Below are positions 1 through 6,213 of a DNA stretch of 10,488 nt, piece after piece. The position numbers were made by a program, and so were the translations under genes. The number at the start of each line of letters is the position of its first letter. Within the stretch, counting starts at the first letter, position 1. Source of the stretch: Chloroflexota bacterium (GTDB taxonomy: Bacteria; Chloroflexota; Dehalococcoidia; DSTF01; JACRBR01); the NCBI GenBank assembly GCA_021813085.1, contig JAKAMA010000051.1, positions 1 to 10,488 of the forward strand, read 5' to 3'. The notes beneath the pieces are model-generated. The model did not search any database, was not told the origin of the DNA, and saw only the letters and a list, made by a program, of their open reading frames with translations.

Positions 1-285
1 GTCGGCGCGCGCCCCCTGCGCGAGCTGCGTGCGCAGCGTGGGGCTACCGGCGAAGTTGAAGGTGATGTCGATGCCCGGGTGCGCCTGCCGGAACGCCGTC
101 GCCTCGGCGTGGAACGCATCGGTCAGCGACGCGGCGGCGAATACGGTCAGCGTGCCGGAGCGCAGGCCCGCCCCGGGCGTGGCCGAGCCCCCCGATTGCG
201 CCTTACCCCCGCACGCGCCGGCGATGATGCTTGCCCCGGCCACCAGCACGGCAGCGGCCAGGGTCAGACGCCCGATCTGCGGCAT
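1..285 (-). CDS. modA: Molybdate ABC transporter substrate-binding lipoprotein ModA, N-terminal part (cut by window edge)
   Basis: Reading leftward from an ATG at 285-283, the frame stays open for 95 codons to the window edge, so the C-terminal part is missing. The protein begins with a lipoprotein signal: a short basic N-terminus, a hydrophobic stretch ([13 protein letters not shown]) and a lipobox AGAC with the lipidated Cys near residue 24. A Gly/Ser-rich linker follows. Then comes the typical start of a ModA fold, [13 protein letters not shown], followed by [20 protein letters not shown]. In this family the AAASL(T/R) and GSS/GSP segments contribute to the oxyanion site. ModA captures molybdate or tungstate outside the membrane for the ModBC importer; modB would be expected beyond the left edge. 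A purine-rich GGAAGGGG lies 6-14 nt before the ATG, and a TACGAT -10-like box lies at 327-322. Another extracellular solute-binding lipoprotein is possible, but the motif match is good. Confidence 0.85.
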   Translation of the reverse strand, partial: MPQIGRLTLAAAVLVAGASIIAGACGGKAQSGGSATPGAGLRSGTLTVFAAASLTDAFHAEATAFRQAHPGIDITFNFAGSPTLRTQLAQGARAD

Positions 286-458
286 GCCTCACCCCTTCCG
301 GCGGCCGGGGCCGGTCCCGCCATCGTATCGCAGCGGGCCGGCGCGGCACACGGGCCGGATGGCCCGCGGGAGGGCCCTTCGGCCCGCGAGGGGACGCACG
401 CCGCGCGAGTGCCCGCAGGCGCGCTGCGATGCGCGCGACGGTCGCGCGAGGTCGTCGG

Positions 459-499
459 TCCGGCTTCGCCGGACGCACAGCCGAGGGCGGCTGTGCTCC
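459..499 (+). repeat. REP-like double-hairpin repeat, copy 1
   Basis: Two adjacent perfect hairpins are present. The first is TCCGGC-TTC-GCCGGA at 459-473. The second is ACAGCC-GAGGGC-GGCTGT at 478-494, followed by GCTCC. The reverse complement of 2360-2399 matches this 41-nt segment with only one missing base. Paired short palindromes repeated between genes are the hallmark of REP/BIME-like elements. A longer member of this family may extend further, but the flanks of the two copies do not align. Confidence 0.75.
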
Positions 500-502
500 G
501 CG

Positions 503-543
503 CCCGACGGGCCCTCCGGGCCGACAGGCCCGTCCGGGCTTTT
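503..543 (+). terminator. Terminator-like GC hairpin followed by four T residues
   Basis: GACGGGCC at 506-513 is complementary to GGCCCGTC at 527-534, and the outer arm (CCC at 503-505, GGG at 536-538) extends the stem past a bulge. It is followed by CTTTT ending at 543. The geometry resembles a plus-strand intrinsic terminator, but no plus-strand gene ends nearby. It may be part of the repeat cluster, or it may insulate against read-through toward the minus-strand hydrolase gene. Confidence 0.35.
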
Positions 544-607
544 CGTCGCGTTCACCAACGCTCATCCGGAAGCACGGCTCACGCGACGCGCGCAACGGTC
601 GCGCCCG

Positions 608-1285
608 CTACCCACTCCGCCGCCGCTCCAGCTCCATGCGCACGTACGGATTCCGCTGCCGCTCCTGCCCGATCGTCGTCTGGTCCATGTGCCCTGGCAG
701 CACGATCGTATCGTCAGGGAGGGCCAGCAGGCGGTCGACGATGCTGCGCATCTCCTCGTCGTAGTCGCCCCCCGGCAGGTCGGTGCGCCCGATCGAGCCC
801 GCGAAGAGGGTATCGCCGCCAAACAGCACGCCGTTGGCGTAGAAGCAGACGCTGCCCGCCGTGTGCCCGGGCGTGTGGATCACGCGCAGCTTGAGCCCGT
901 CGGCCTCGACCTCGTCGCCATCGGCGAGCAGGGCGTCCGGTGGCGGCGGGTCCGCGATCTCCGCGCCCAGCCAGCGCCGCGCCGAAGCGGCGGTCGAGGC
1001 GACGAGCGCGGCGTCGCCCGGATGCAGGAGGAACTTCGCGCCGGTGGCTTCGCGCACGGCCCCGACGCCCAGGACGTGGTCGATGTGCCCATGCGAGTTG
1101 GCGATCACCTTGATGGAGACGCCCATGTCACGAGCCATCGCCAGCACCTCGCCGGGCTCGTCGCCCGGGTCGATGCAGATGGCCTCTCCTGTGCGCCGGT
1201 TGCCGATCACCCAGCAGTTCTCCTGGAACGCCCCGACGACGATGCCGCGGATGACCAGCTCCTCGACGACGGGCTCAGACTTCAT
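608..1285 (-). CDS. Metallo-beta-lactamase-fold hydrolase (glyoxalase II-like)
   Basis: A 225-residue protein from the ATG at 1285; a longer frame starting at 1348 adds 21 unconserved residues and is not preferred. The binuclear metal site is complete: HxHxDH as SHGHIDH (residues 64-70), His141 in TPGHTAGS, Asp158 in GGDTLF and His199 in LPGHM. GSIGRTDLPGGD (residues 163-174) is the usual segment of the small YcbL/glyoxalase II-like subgroup. Such enzymes are soluble cytosolic thioester or ester hydrolases binding two Zn or Fe ions. The exact substrate (S-lactoylglutathione-like or other) cannot be read from sequence, and the short C-terminus lacks the helical glutathione-binding domain of true GloB. 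The gene is divergent from the TPR gene. A TACACT box sits 6 nt before the ATG, while GGAG is only 1 nt away, so a leaderless mRNA is likely. Confidence 0.9.
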   Translation of the reverse strand: MKSEPVVEELVIRGIVVGAFQENCWVIGNRRTGEAICIDPGDEPGEVLAMARDMGVSIKVIANSHGHIDHVLGVGAVREATGAKFLLHPGDAALVASTAASARRWLGAEIADPPPPDALLADGDEVEADGLKLRVIHTPGHTAGSVCFYANGVLFGGDTLFAGSIGRTDLPGGDYDEEMRSIVDRLLALPDDTIVLPGHMDQTTIGQERQRNPYVRMELERRRSG

Positions 1286-1291
1286 GCTCCG

Positions 1292-1297
1292 AGTGTA
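1292..1297 (-). promoter_or_regulatory. Putative -10 box of the hydrolase gene (leaderless start)
   Basis: On the minus strand TACACT occupies 1297-1292, leaving six bases (CGGAGC) before the ATG at 1285. Transcription would then begin at or next to the A of the start codon. No good -35 hexamer is seen. Confidence 0.4.
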
Positions 1298-1397
1298 CGC
1301 AGTCTCCTCGCCGTGCACGAGGCCCCCACAGGCCGTGTCGGGCCCCACTGCAAGACGCGGCCCGGAGGGACGATATTAGAGCAGGCCCACGCGCACC

Positions 1398-1426
1398 TTG
1401 TGATCGCTGGATCGAGGCTCTACAAT
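1398..1426 (+). promoter_or_regulatory. Sigma-70-type promoter of the TPR gene
   Basis: TTGTGA at 1398-1403 and TACAAT at 1421-1426 are separated by the ideal 17 nt. The predicted start near 1433 gives a leader of about 36 nt containing the ribosome site GAGGGA, just before the ATG at 1469. It is one of the two best promoter matches in the window. Confidence 0.7.
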
Positions 1427-1468
1427 CACCCGATATTCCGCTCTGACCAGGACAGTTCCGAGGGACGC

Positions 1469-2305
1469 ATGACGTACGACACGCAAGACGCATCGCGCAT
1501 GAAGCGGGTCCGCACCGAGCAGGCGATCCAGTTCGCCATGCAGAGCCGCTGGGACGACGCCATCACCGCCAACCGCGCCATCCTCACCGCCTTCCCCGAC
1601 GACGCCGAAACGTACAACCGGCTGGGCAAGGCCCTCAGCGAGCGGGGGAAGATCAAGGAGGCGCGCGAGGCCTACCAGAAGGCGCTCGAGCTCGAACCGA
1701 CGAACACCATCGCCCGCAAGAACCTGGAGCGCCTCGCGGCCGCCCGTGCCAAGGCCGAGCCCGACAAGGCGCACCAGGTCGATGCCAGCCTCTTCATCGA
1801 AGAGATGGGCAAGACCGGTGTGACCATGCTCGCTGGCGTCAACATGAAGATGCTCGCCACCCTCTCGGCCGGCGACGAGGTCGCCCTCAAGCCGGCCGGC
1901 TCGCGCCTCGCGGTCGAGACGATGGCTGGCGACTACATCTCCGACATCGAGCCGAAGCTGGCCATGCGCCTCTCAAAGCTGATGGAAGGCGGCAACAAGT
2001 ACGCCGCCGCCATCGCCGGGATCCGCGACAACAGCGTCCGCGTGATCATCAAGGAGACGTTCCAGCATCCGACCCAGGTGGGACGTCTCTCCTTCCCCGC
2101 GGGGAAAGCCGGCGAGGCCATCCGCCCGTACACCAAGGAGAGCATGGTGCGCTCCGACATGGACGACGAGGACGAAGCCGTCGATGACACGGAGGAGTGG
2201 GAGGACGTGGACGCGGAGCCGGAGGCCGAGGTGGAACCGCGGGAGATGGGCCTCTTCGACGCCGCCCGCGCCGAAGAGCGCGACGACGCCGAGTTCGAAG
2301 AATAG
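1469..2305 (+). CDS. TPR protein with uncharacterised C-terminal domain and acidic tail
   Basis: A 278-residue soluble protein without signal or membrane segment. Residues 13-80 form about two tetratricopeptide repeats; the second is canonical (ETYNRLGKALSERGKIKEAR, then YQKALELEP). TPRs mediate protein-protein contact. After a basic linker, residues 105-222 form a conserved-looking alpha/beta region (VDASLFIEEMGKTGVTML, then GDEVALKP, GSRLAVET, YISDIEPKLAMRLSKLM, HPTQVGRLSFP) whose function I do not recognise. The last 50 residues are strongly acidic (MDDEDEAVDDTEEWEDVDAE). The same frame is open upstream for 480 codons, but that part is low-complexity and antisense to the hydrolase. A good promoter at 1398-1426 and a GAGGGA site 4-9 nt before the ATG fix the start at 1469. 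It is transcribed alone. The TPR call is firm; the cellular role is unknown. Confidence 0.88.
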   Translation: MTYDTQDASRMKRVRTEQAIQFAMQSRWDDAITANRAILTAFPDDAETYNRLGKALSERGKIKEAREAYQKALELEPTNTIARKNLERLAAARAKAEPDKAHQVDASLFIEEMGKTGVTMLAGVNMKMLATLSAGDEVALKPAGSRLAVETMAGDYISDIEPKLAMRLSKLMEGGNKYAAAIAGIRDNSVRVIIKETFQHPTQVGRLSFPAGKAGEAIRPYTKESMVRSDMDDEDEAVDDTEEWEDVDAEPEAEVEPREMGLFDAARAEERDDAEFEE

Positions 2306-2359
2306 CGGGCGGCGGCCGTCCGCGTCATCGCGGGCCGGCCGCTACGCGACGCGAAGCAT

Positions 2360-2399
2360 GGAGCACAGCCGCCCCGGCTGTGCGTCCGGCGAAGCCGGA
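2360..2399 (-). repeat. REP-like double-hairpin repeat, copy 2 (inverted)
   Basis: CACAGCCG-CCC-CGGCTGTG at 2365-2383 and TCCGGC-GAA-GCCGGA at 2385-2399 form two hairpins. Read on the minus strand, the segment equals 459-499 except for one base. It lies in the 235-nt spacer 2306-2540 after the TPR gene, in which I see no gene. It could form a 3' mRNA structure for the TPR transcript, but there is no U-tract. Confidence 0.75.
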
Positions 2400-2540
2400 T
2401 CGAGGCCGGACCGAGGCGGTACAGCGCGTCGTCTGACGGACGTCCTCCGCGTGCGATGCCGCCCGGCGAGCCGCCCGCGGCAGGGAAGCATGAGAAGCAC
2501 TACACCGGCGGACGCGTAGCCGCGTGATCGGAGCGCCTCG

Positions 2541-3275
2541 ATGTCTCCACGCACCGCACCGAGGATCGGCGTCACCCGCTGGGAGGACGTGCCGGGCGAG
2601 GCCGTCGAGCGCTACTGGGGCCGGCTGCGCGAGGCCGGCGCCGAGGTCGTCGACCTGCGCGAAGACACCGCGGGCCGCATCGACGAGATCGCCGCTGGCC
2701 TCGACGCACTGATGCTCACCGGCGGCGTGGACGTCGACCCCGGCCGCTATGGTGCGGAGCGGCACCCGAAGGTGAAGGAGACGCACCCGGCCCGCGACGA
2801 GATGGAGATCGCGTACTTGCGGGCCGCCCTCGACCGCGAGCTGCCGGTGCTTGCCATCTGCCGGGGCCACCAGCTCCTCAACGTCGCCTTCGGCGGCACG
2901 CTCCTGCAGCACGTCGAAAGCGGCGAGCATCGCGCCGACTACCGCGCCGAGGGCTTCCCCTCACGCTGGCACGATGTGCGGATCGAAGATGGCTCGATCC
3001 TGGCCGCCACCCTCGGCGCGACGCGCTTCGTCATCAACTCCCGCCACCACCAGGCCGTGCGCGCCGAAGACCTTGCGCCGGGCCTACGTCCGGTGGCCTA
3101 CGCCGAAGACCACGGCGCTGACCTCATCGAGGGCGTCGTCAGCGAGCGGCACCGCTGGGTCGTCGGCGTCCAGTGGCACCCGGAGCGGCTCGAGGAGCAT
3201 CGCCCCGAGTTTGCGCCCCGCATGCGCCCGCTGTTCGAGGCCTTTGTGCGCGAGGCGCGCGCCGTGCGCGCGTAG
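2541..3275 (+). CDS. Class I glutamine-amidotransferase-like peptidase (gamma-glutamyl-GABA hydrolase family)
   Basis: 244 residues, typical for the peptidase C26/PuuD family. It has the N-terminal strand RIGVTRWED, then ALMLTGGVDVDPGRYG (residues 56-71), in which the GGxDVxPxxYG motif marks this family. The nucleophile elbow is VLAICRGHQLLNVAFGGTL with Cys107. SRHHQAV (residues 167-173) and GVQWHPE with His213 and Glu215 complete the triad. Family members cleave gamma-glutamyl amide bonds, such as gamma-Glu-GABA in putrescine breakdown. No puuA, puuB or puuC homologue is nearby, so the substrate is open. The enzyme should be cytosolic. GGAG at 2530-2533, 7 nt before the ATG, supports the start. 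The gene stands alone, facing the LCP gene across a repeat-containing spacer. Confidence 0.9.
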   Translation: MSPRTAPRIGVTRWEDVPGEAVERYWGRLREAGAEVVDLREDTAGRIDEIAAGLDALMLTGGVDVDPGRYGAERHPKVKETHPARDEMEIAYLRAALDRELPVLAICRGHQLLNVAFGGTLLQHVESGEHRADYRAEGFPSRWHDVRIEDGSILAATLGATRFVINSRHHQAVRAEDLAPGLRPVAYAEDHGADLIEGVVSERHRWVVGVQWHPERLEEHRPEFAPRMRPLFEAFVREARAVRA

Positions 3276-3302
3276 CCGAACATAGATTCGCCCGGGGTCA
3301 GG

Positions 3303-3382
3303 CACTGGACGGTGGAAGATGGAGGGTGGAGGCGCGGGACGATGCTATCGGCGCGCAACCCGCGCGGGCTGAAGGCCCGTGC
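3303..3382. repeat. Dispersed spacer repeat C, copy 1 (purine-rich run plus hairpin)
   Basis: CACTGGA at 3303 is followed by a GGAAGATGGAGGGTGGAG purine run, then GGGACGATGC and TCGGCGCGCAACCCGCGCG. A hairpin of eight pairs, including one G-T, follows: GCGCGGGC at 3362-3369, loop TGAAG, GCCCGTGC at 3375-3382. The same landmarks, in the same order, recur at 4612-4720. It fills most of the spacer between the convergent peptidase and LCP genes. Confidence 0.55.
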
Positions 3383-3451
3383 TCCGATCTGGAGGGTGAT
3401 GTTCATCCGCGGGGGTGGCGCCTGGCCGGTACATGACGAACTGCGAGGATC

Positions 3452-4558
3452 TCACCCCGCCACGTGCGCCGCCACCAACAGCTCTGCCGCCCGCTGGCCC
3501 GCCGCCGGGTCGCCGAACGCGTCCGCCACGATCTGCTGCACCTTCGATGGCACGAGCAGCAGCAGCGCCCCCTCGCACGAGTTGCACGGCACGGTCGCGT
3601 CACCGAGCGACAGCGTCTTCAGATTGCCGCTCGGCACCTGCTTCAGCATCGCCAGCACACCGGCCGACTGGCGCATGCTCAAGTCCGTCCCGATCGCCTG
3701 GCGGTAGGCGCGCCAGACCGACGGGACGCGAAGGAGCGAGCCGGGTGACGTCGCGTCGGCGATCAGTGCCCGCGCCACCCGCTGCTGGCGCAGGATGCGG
3801 TCGAGGTCCGACGATCCCTGGCGGATGCGCCCGTACGCGACGGCCTGGTAGCCGTCGAGGTGCTGCCGTCCCGCCGGGAAGTACTGGGGCACGACGTGGA
3901 TGTCATCGTCGGAATAGTTGGACTGACCGAACGCCTTCGGGTTGTCGATCGTGACGCCGCCCATCGCGCTGATCAACTTCTCGGCCCCGTACTGGTCCCA
4001 GGTGACGTAGTAGTCCACCTTGATCCCCAGGTTGTGCTCGATGGTGAGCATCAGCGCCTTTGGCGCCGCCGATGGATGCTTTGCCGACCAGTCCCAGAAG
4101 TAGGCCGTGTTCACCCGGTCGCGCGTCCAGCCACCGCCCTGCTTGGGCACCTGCATCATCGAGTCGCGCGGGATGCTGAGGAACGCGGCCCGGTGCGCGT
4201 TCGGGTCGATGCGCAGCAGCAGGATCGTGTCCGTGCGACTTGGCCCGCTGTCCGTCGGCCGTCGGTCCAGCCCCGTCACCAGGACGATGAAGGGGCGATC
4301 CGGCAGCCCGAAGATCAGCGGCGCGCCGCCCGGAAACGGCACGGAAAGCCGGGCGGACGCCACGGGGATCGGTTGCACCGCGGTCACCACCGCCGCGAGC
4401 AGATAGGCCACGGCGAGCAGGATGATGTTCCGGAGCCAGTGCGAGCGCTTCTTCCGCCTCGGCGGCGGGATCGGAAGTGGCGGGCGCGGGCTGCCCGGAA
4501 CCGGCCGTTCCCGTAGCTGCCCGTAGGCTTCGATGTCTTCCATGACCCGGGCCATCAT
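3452..4558 (-). CDS. LytR-CpsA-Psr (LCP) family cell-wall polymer transferase
   Basis: A 368-residue protein with the standard LCP layout: a short cytoplasmic N-terminus with Pro-rich and basic stretches (PPPRRKKR), one membrane helix at about residues 43-60, and an extracytoplasmic LCP domain at about 90-270. Signature pieces are VTGLDRRPTDSGPSRTDTIL (Asp98, Arg108, Asp110), FLSIPRDSMMQVP (Arg131), RVNTAY, GGVTIDNPKAF, FPAGRQHLDGYQAVAYGRIR and the Arg-rich DLDRILRQQR. LCP enzymes move undecaprenyl-phosphate-linked glycopolymers onto peptidoglycan. The C-terminal 90 residues carry a CNSC pair (Cys325, Cys328), which may form a disulfide. Three in-frame ATGs (4558, 4555, 4543) are candidates and none has a clear ribosome site. 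A TATGAT box overlapping the first two argues for 4543. The family call is secure; the polymer attached is unknown. Confidence 0.92.
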   Translation of the reverse strand: MMARVMEDIEAYGQLRERPVPGSPRPPLPIPPPRRKKRSHWLRNIILLAVAYLLAAVVTAVQPIPVASARLSVPFPGGAPLIFGLPDRPFIVLVTGLDRRPTDSGPSRTDTILLLRIDPNAHRAAFLSIPRDSMMQVPKQGGGWTRDRVNTAYFWDWSAKHPSAAPKALMLTIEHNLGIKVDYYVTWDQYGAEKLISAMGGVTIDNPKAFGQSNYSDDDIHVVPQYFPAGRQHLDGYQAVAYGRIRQGSSDLDRILRQQRVARALIADATSPGSLLRVPSVWRAYRQAIGTDLSMRQSAGVLAMLKQVPSGNLKTLSLGDATVPCNSCEGALLLLVPSKVQQIVADAFGDPAAGQRAAELLVAAHVAG

Positions 4559-4560
4559 AC
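4555..4560 (-). promoter_or_regulatory. Possible -10 box overlapping the annotated LCP start
   Basis: TATGAT reads on the minus strand at 4560-4555, across the first two ATG codons. If used, transcription would begin close to the third ATG at 4543 and the protein would be five residues shorter. A weak TTCTGA lies 19 nt upstream. The assignment is tentative. Confidence 0.3.
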
Positions 4561-4611
4561 CCGACGCTCGTTGGACGGCTCAGAATGAACATACGGCGCC
4601 CGCGGGCCGGA

Positions 4612-4735
4612 CACTGGAAGATGGAAGGTAGAAGGCAGGCGGTAGAAGCAGGGGACGATGCCCGGCCAGACGGCCCGTATGGGACGGGCCCGTGTCGGGC
4701 GGTCGGCGCGCGACCCGCGCGCCCGTGGCGCAGCC
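4612..4735. repeat. Dispersed spacer repeat C, copy 2
   Basis: CACTGGAAGATGGAAGGTAG at 4612 opens a heptad-like purine run (GGAAGAT, GGAAGGT, GAAGG). GGGACGATGCCCGG, CGGCCCGTATGGGACGGG and TCGGCGCGCGACCCGCGCG follow. These match landmarks of 3303-3360, and the middle part resembles 7653-7682. It occupies the spacer between the divergent LCP and ispF genes, so it lies upstream of both promoters. Confidence 0.55.
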
Positions 4736-4751
4736 CGCGGAAGGCGCCCGG

Positions 4752-4757
4752 TACAAT
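4752..4757 (+). promoter_or_regulatory. -10 box of ispF (leaderless start)
   Basis: TACAAT ends exactly six bases before the ATG at 4764, so the mRNA would start at the initiator codon. No Shine-Dalgarno sequence is present there, which fits a leaderless message. No convincing -35 hexamer is seen. Confidence 0.55.
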
Positions 4758-4763
4758 CATGCG

Positions 4764-5231
4764 ATGAGGGTCGGCCAGGGGTTCGACGCACACGCGTTTG
4801 CCGAGGGACGCCCGCTGATGCTCGGCGGCGTCGAGGTGCCGCACGCGCGCGGCCTCGCCGGCCATTCCGACGGCGACCCCCTGCTCCACGCCGTCATCGA
4901 CGCCCTGCTGGGCGCCGCCGGCCTCGGCGACATTGGCGGCATGTTCCCGCCGTCAGACGAGTGCTGGCGGGGCGCAGCGAGCCTCGACCTGCTTGCGTCC
5001 GCCTCGCGGCGGGTGCGGGCGGCCGGCTTTCACGTCGTCAACGTCGACGCCACGGTCGTCGCGGAAGCGCCACGTCTGGCGCCCTACGTCGATGCGATGC
5101 GCGCGAGGATCGCCTCGGCGCTGGATATGGACATCACAGCCGTCAGCGTCAAGCCGAAGACCACCGACGGGCTGGGGTTTACGGGCCGCGGCGACGGCAT
5201 TGCCGCCTTCGCGGCCGTGCTGCTAGAGTAG
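4764..5231 (+). CDS. ispF: 2-C-methyl-D-erythritol 2,4-cyclodiphosphate synthase
   Basis: 155 residues, the usual IspF length. IspF converts CDP-methylerythritol 2-phosphate to the cyclic diphosphate with release of CMP, in the MEP pathway to IPP and DMAPP; the family is a cytosolic trimer. The metal ligands are Asp8 and His10 in GFDAHAF and His42 in GHSDGDPLLHA. DIGGMFPPSD and the nucleotide-binding KTTDGLGFTGRGDGIAA are in place. The usual Val after GHSDGD is Pro here, and the Glu of GRGEGIA is Asp, both mild changes. The start is the ATG opening MRVGQGFDAH; upstream codons in frame are low-complexity. The gene opens a plus-strand cluster with cysE and cysS, an order related to the Bacillus-type ispD-ispF-gltX-cysE-cysS cluster but lacking ispD and gltX. 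A 187-nt spacer before cysE means co-transcription is not proven. Confidence 0.96.
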   Translation: MRVGQGFDAHAFAEGRPLMLGGVEVPHARGLAGHSDGDPLLHAVIDALLGAAGLGDIGGMFPPSDECWRGAASLDLLASASRRVRAAGFHVVNVDATVVAEAPRLAPYVDAMRARIASALDMDITAVSVKPKTTDGLGFTGRGDGIAAFAAVLLE

Positions 5232-5300
5232 ACACGACGGCCCGCCGGATTCCGGCACGAGGACACTGTGGCGATGCTCCCCTTCCGCGATCGCGCCATG

Positions 5301-5365
5301 CGCCCCACGACCCACGGGGCGTCGTGCTGTTGTCCTACGGGGCGCTCCGCCTGACGGGCGCCCCG
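5301..5365 (+). other. Structured spacer upstream of cysE
   Basis: The 187-nt spacer has two GC hairpins. CGCCCC at 5301-5306 can pair with GGGGCG at 5316-5321, in competition with CACGAC (5306-5311) and GTCGTG (5321-5326). A second stem is CGGGGCGC (5338-5345) with GCGCCCCG (5358-5365). Neither is followed by a U-tract. No T-box or SAM-riboswitch motif is recognisable, although cysE/cysS leaders carry such elements in other Gram-positive-type genomes. Confidence 0.35.
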
Positions 5366-5418
5366 CCCAGCCCGAGACGCCCCCGGACACCCATGCGAAG
5401 GAGGAGGACGCCGTCCTC

Positions 5419-6213
5419 ATGTCTGTCCTGAAGTCGGTCAAGCGCGATATCGACGCGATCCTGGAGCGCGACCCCGCGGCGCGCGGTCGGCTCGAAGTCG
5501 TCGTCGCCTACCCCGGTTTCCACGCCCGCGAGCTGCACCGGCTCGCGCACACGCTGCATCGCCGCGGCGTGCCCGTCATCCCGCGTCTGCTCTCGAACGC
5601 CAGCCGCTTCCTGACGGGCATCGAGATCCACCCCGGCGCCCGCATCGGCGAGGGGCTGTTCATCGACCACGGCATGGGCGTCGTGATCGGCGAGACCGCG
5701 GAGATCGGCGACGACTGCCACATCCTGCAGGGCGTCACGCTCGGCGGCACCAGCATGCACCGCACGAAGCGCCACCCGACGCTCGGCAACCGCGTCGTCG
5801 TGGGCGCGGGCGCCAAGCTCATCGGCGCCATCGAGATTGGCGACAACGCGCGCATTGGCGCCGGCTCCGTGGTCGTCACCAACGTACCCGCGCATGCGAC
5901 GGTGGTCGGCGTGCCCGGCCACGTCGTCGCTGTCCACGACCCGGGCGGCGACACGATCACGCGCTTGCCCGACCCCGAATGGGACCGCATCGACGTGCTC
6001 GAGCGCCAGATCGAGCGCATGGACCGCGAGATGCGCGCGCTCCAGCAGCGCCTCGACCGCCTGACCGCCGACGCCGTGAGCGACGCGGATGCGGCGCCCG
6101 GAGAGCCGCTCCACCTGCACCGCCGTCGCAGCGACGACGACCCGCGGCCGCAAGACGGCGGCGACGCGCCGGCGGACGGCCCAACGCCAGCCAGGAAGGC
6201 TGCCGGCGGGTGA
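5419..6213 (+). CDS. cysE: Serine O-acetyltransferase with extended C-terminus
   Basis: 264 residues. CysE acetylates serine with acetyl-CoA, the first committed step of cysteine synthesis. This is the short-N-terminus (EpsC-like) form: a helical start to about residue 60, then left-handed beta-helix hexapeptide repeats at about 66-165. The catalytic IDHGMGVVIGETAEIGDDC contains Asp84 and His85; LQGVTLGGT and KRHPTLGNRVVVGAGAKLIG follow. After the helix, residues 190-216 (IDVLERQIERMDREMRALQQ) look like a coiled coil. They are followed by a 45-residue charged, His/Asp/Pro-rich tail, so the protein is longer than common EpsC-type enzymes. AAGGAGGAGG at 5398-5407 lies about 11 nt before the ATG. 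The stop overlaps the cysS start by 4 nt, which implies translational coupling. Confidence 0.94.
   Translation: MSVLKSVKRDIDAILERDPAARGRLEVVVAYPGFHARELHRLAHTLHRRGVPVIPRLLSNASRFLTGIEIHPGARIGEGLFIDHGMGVVIGETAEIGDDCHILQGVTLGGTSMHRTKRHPTLGNRVVVGAGAKLIGAIEIGDNARIGAGSVVVTNVPAHATVVGVPGHVVAVHDPGGDTITRLPDPEWDRIDVLERQIERMDREMRALQQRLDRLTADAVSDADAAPGEPLHLHRRRSDDDPRPQDGGDAPADGPTPARKAAGG

Larger units (their letters stand above)
431..604. repeat. Palindrome-rich spacer block bracketed by near-identical 17-bp direct repeats
   Basis: The 322-nt spacer between modA and the hydrolase gene holds no convincing gene; its open frames are Arg/Pro/Ala-rich shadows. It contains a chain of hairpins. At 431-447 and 588-604 lies the same 17-mer, GCGCGC(G/A)ACGGTCGCGC, with one mismatch, in direct orientation. 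Between them sit the repeat copy at 459-499 and a strong GC hairpin at 503-538. Whether the 17-mers are element boundaries or chance products of a GC-rich spacer cannot be settled from one copy. Confidence 0.4.

Noticed and set aside
203..595. Minus-strand open frame of 130 codons in the first spacer.
   Set aside because: It overlaps the modA N-terminus in another frame, is built from the palindromic repeats, and has no recognisable domain.
431..604. CRISPR-like array suggested by repeated palindromes in the first spacer.
   Set aside because: There are only two copies of a 17-mer with a single 140-nt gap, no regular spacers, and no cas genes in the window.
29..1468. A 480-codon stop-free extension in front of the TPR gene.
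   Set aside because: It is Arg/Pro/Ala-rich, antisense to modA and the hydrolase, and a good promoter and ribosome site place the start at 1469.
2227..2243. GAGGTGGAACCGCGGGA resembles the conserved T-box antiterminator core.
   Set aside because: It lies inside the TPR coding sequence (encoding EVEPRE), has no stem I or specifier region, and the next gene is not amino-acid related.
5232..5418. Possible T-box or SAM riboswitch before cysE.
   Set aside because: Hairpins are present, but none of the conserved sequence blocks of those families could be found.
5335..6153. Minus-strand open frame of 272 codons opposite cysE.
   Set aside because: It is rich in Val/Asp/Ala-Asp mirror patterns of a hexapeptide-repeat gene; cysE is unambiguous on the other strand.
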